Source: an uncultured Prevotellaceae bacterium | Lineage (GTDB): Bacteria > Bacteroidota > Bacteroidia > Bacteroidales > Bacteroidaceae | Assembly (NCBI GenBank): GCA_902770195.1 | Contig: CACXSA010000021.1 | Coordinates: 1-32,672 of the forward strand | Direction: 5' to 3' | Length of the DNA: 32,672 nt | Shown: positions 32,565 through 32,672 of the stretch, one piece after another | Layout of the letters: each line of letters starts with the position of its first letter | Numbering within the stretch: position 1 is the first letter of the stretch | Program-made: the position numbers and the translations under genes | Notes under the pieces: generated by a model | What the model was told of the DNA's origin: nothing | Seen by the model: only the letters and a program-made list of their open reading frames with translations | The model's database searches: none

Positions 32565-32591
32565 CAAACGAGTTTAAAAAAACAAATTGTT

Positions 32592-32672
32592 ATGGCACAG
32601 ATAGAGCTAAGAATATCAAGCAAGGTACAAAAGGAAACTGGGATGTGCGAAGTACTCATCCGCTTCTTCCAA
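32592..32672 (+). CDS. Tyrosine integrase, N-terminal part (cut by window edge)
   Basis: The first 27 residues (MAQIELRISSKVQKETGMCE, then VLIRFFQ) are visible. They resemble the Arm-DNA-binding domain at the start of Bacteroidetes tyrosine recombinases, where a short strand such as ELRISSKV is followed by KETGMCEVLIRF. These enzymes integrate and excise conjugative or mobilisable elements. The catalytic domain lies outside the window. Its own promoter and the repeat-rich upstream region fit an element end. The call rests on a short segment. Confidence 0.65.
   Translation, partial: MAQIELRISSKVQKETGMCEVLIRFFQ

Larger units (their letters stand above)
31834..32591. other. Repeat-dense non-coding region before the integrase
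   Basis: After the operon terminator no solid gene is seen. The stretch carries an 11-bp inverted pair, a CAGCCG/CGGCTG hairpin near 31987-32005, the large TGCCACC inverted repeat, the 21-bp array and the integrase promoter sites. One open frame (32014-32397, plus, from MRIHARKHQCIAD) runs through the array but lacks a clear start signal. The att site of an integrative element could be here. Confidence 0.6.

Overview
This window looks like chromosomal DNA from a Bacteroidetes bacterium, most likely Prevotella or a close relative. The main evidence is the promoter type. At least eight start regions carry TAnnTTTG at -7, usually with TTTG 19-20 bases upstream, which is the Bacteroidetes sigma-ABfr promoter. 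Gene content agrees: DUF4492 in front of cydAB, a DUF2723 giant membrane protein, a SerB with an N-terminal ACT-type part, a topoisomerase III with a DAGQEGE toprim motif, and an Arm-binding-domain integrase. No rRNA, tRNA or CRISPR array was seen.

Layout. (1) 1-1540 is accessory DNA. It holds a truncated unknown gene with its own promoter and long leader, then a HigBA-like toxin-antitoxin operon framed by two near-identical 126/132-bp elements with terminal inverted repeats (MITE-like). (2) 1548-4948 (minus) is a pair of paralogous Cache-HAMP membrane sensors overlapping by ATGA. The second is a complete histidine kinase. The first has Asp where the phospho-accepting His should be and no ATPase domain. 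(3) 5008-9914 (minus) is an export operon read tolC-like, hlyD-like, then two ABC-2 permeases, with no ATPase gene. Five perfect 7-bp tandem repeats form the hlyD/permease junction. (4) 10055-13887 (plus) is the cytochrome bd oxidase operon: DUF4492, cydA, cydB and a LUD-domain gene. (5) 13948-15849 is topB, from a promoter predicted to give an almost leaderless mRNA. (6) 15928-16953 (minus) is a LacI-family regulator with an operator-like palindrome on its own -33 box. It is followed by a short promoter-to-terminator unit with no real ORF (candidate sRNA). (7) 17215-19166 (minus) is a PAS histidine kinase plus a NarL/LuxR response regulator. (8) 19297-26889 (plus) is a tightly packed run: THUMP/RlmL-like methyltransferase, S9 peptidase, serB, purD, an unknown multi-pass membrane protein and a YqaA/DedA-like protein. 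(9) 26977-31833 (plus) holds the DUF2723 GT-C protein, a polysaccharide deacetylase and an unknown secreted protein. (10) 31834-32672 is AT-rich and repeat-dense, leading into a truncated tyrosine integrase. This is probably the edge of an integrative element.

How the parts fit. The middle is housekeeping: respiration, purine and serine synthesis, RNA modification and envelope work. Two sensory modules and one exporter sit among it. The two ends are mobile-element territory. The most unusual things are the kinase/pseudo-kinase sensor pair, the MITE-framed toxin-antitoxin cassette, the 7-bp array at a stop/start junction, the candidate sRNA, and the 21-bp-periodic array with base-pair-compensating changes upstream of the integrase. 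All functional calls come from reading motifs by eye; no database search was run.
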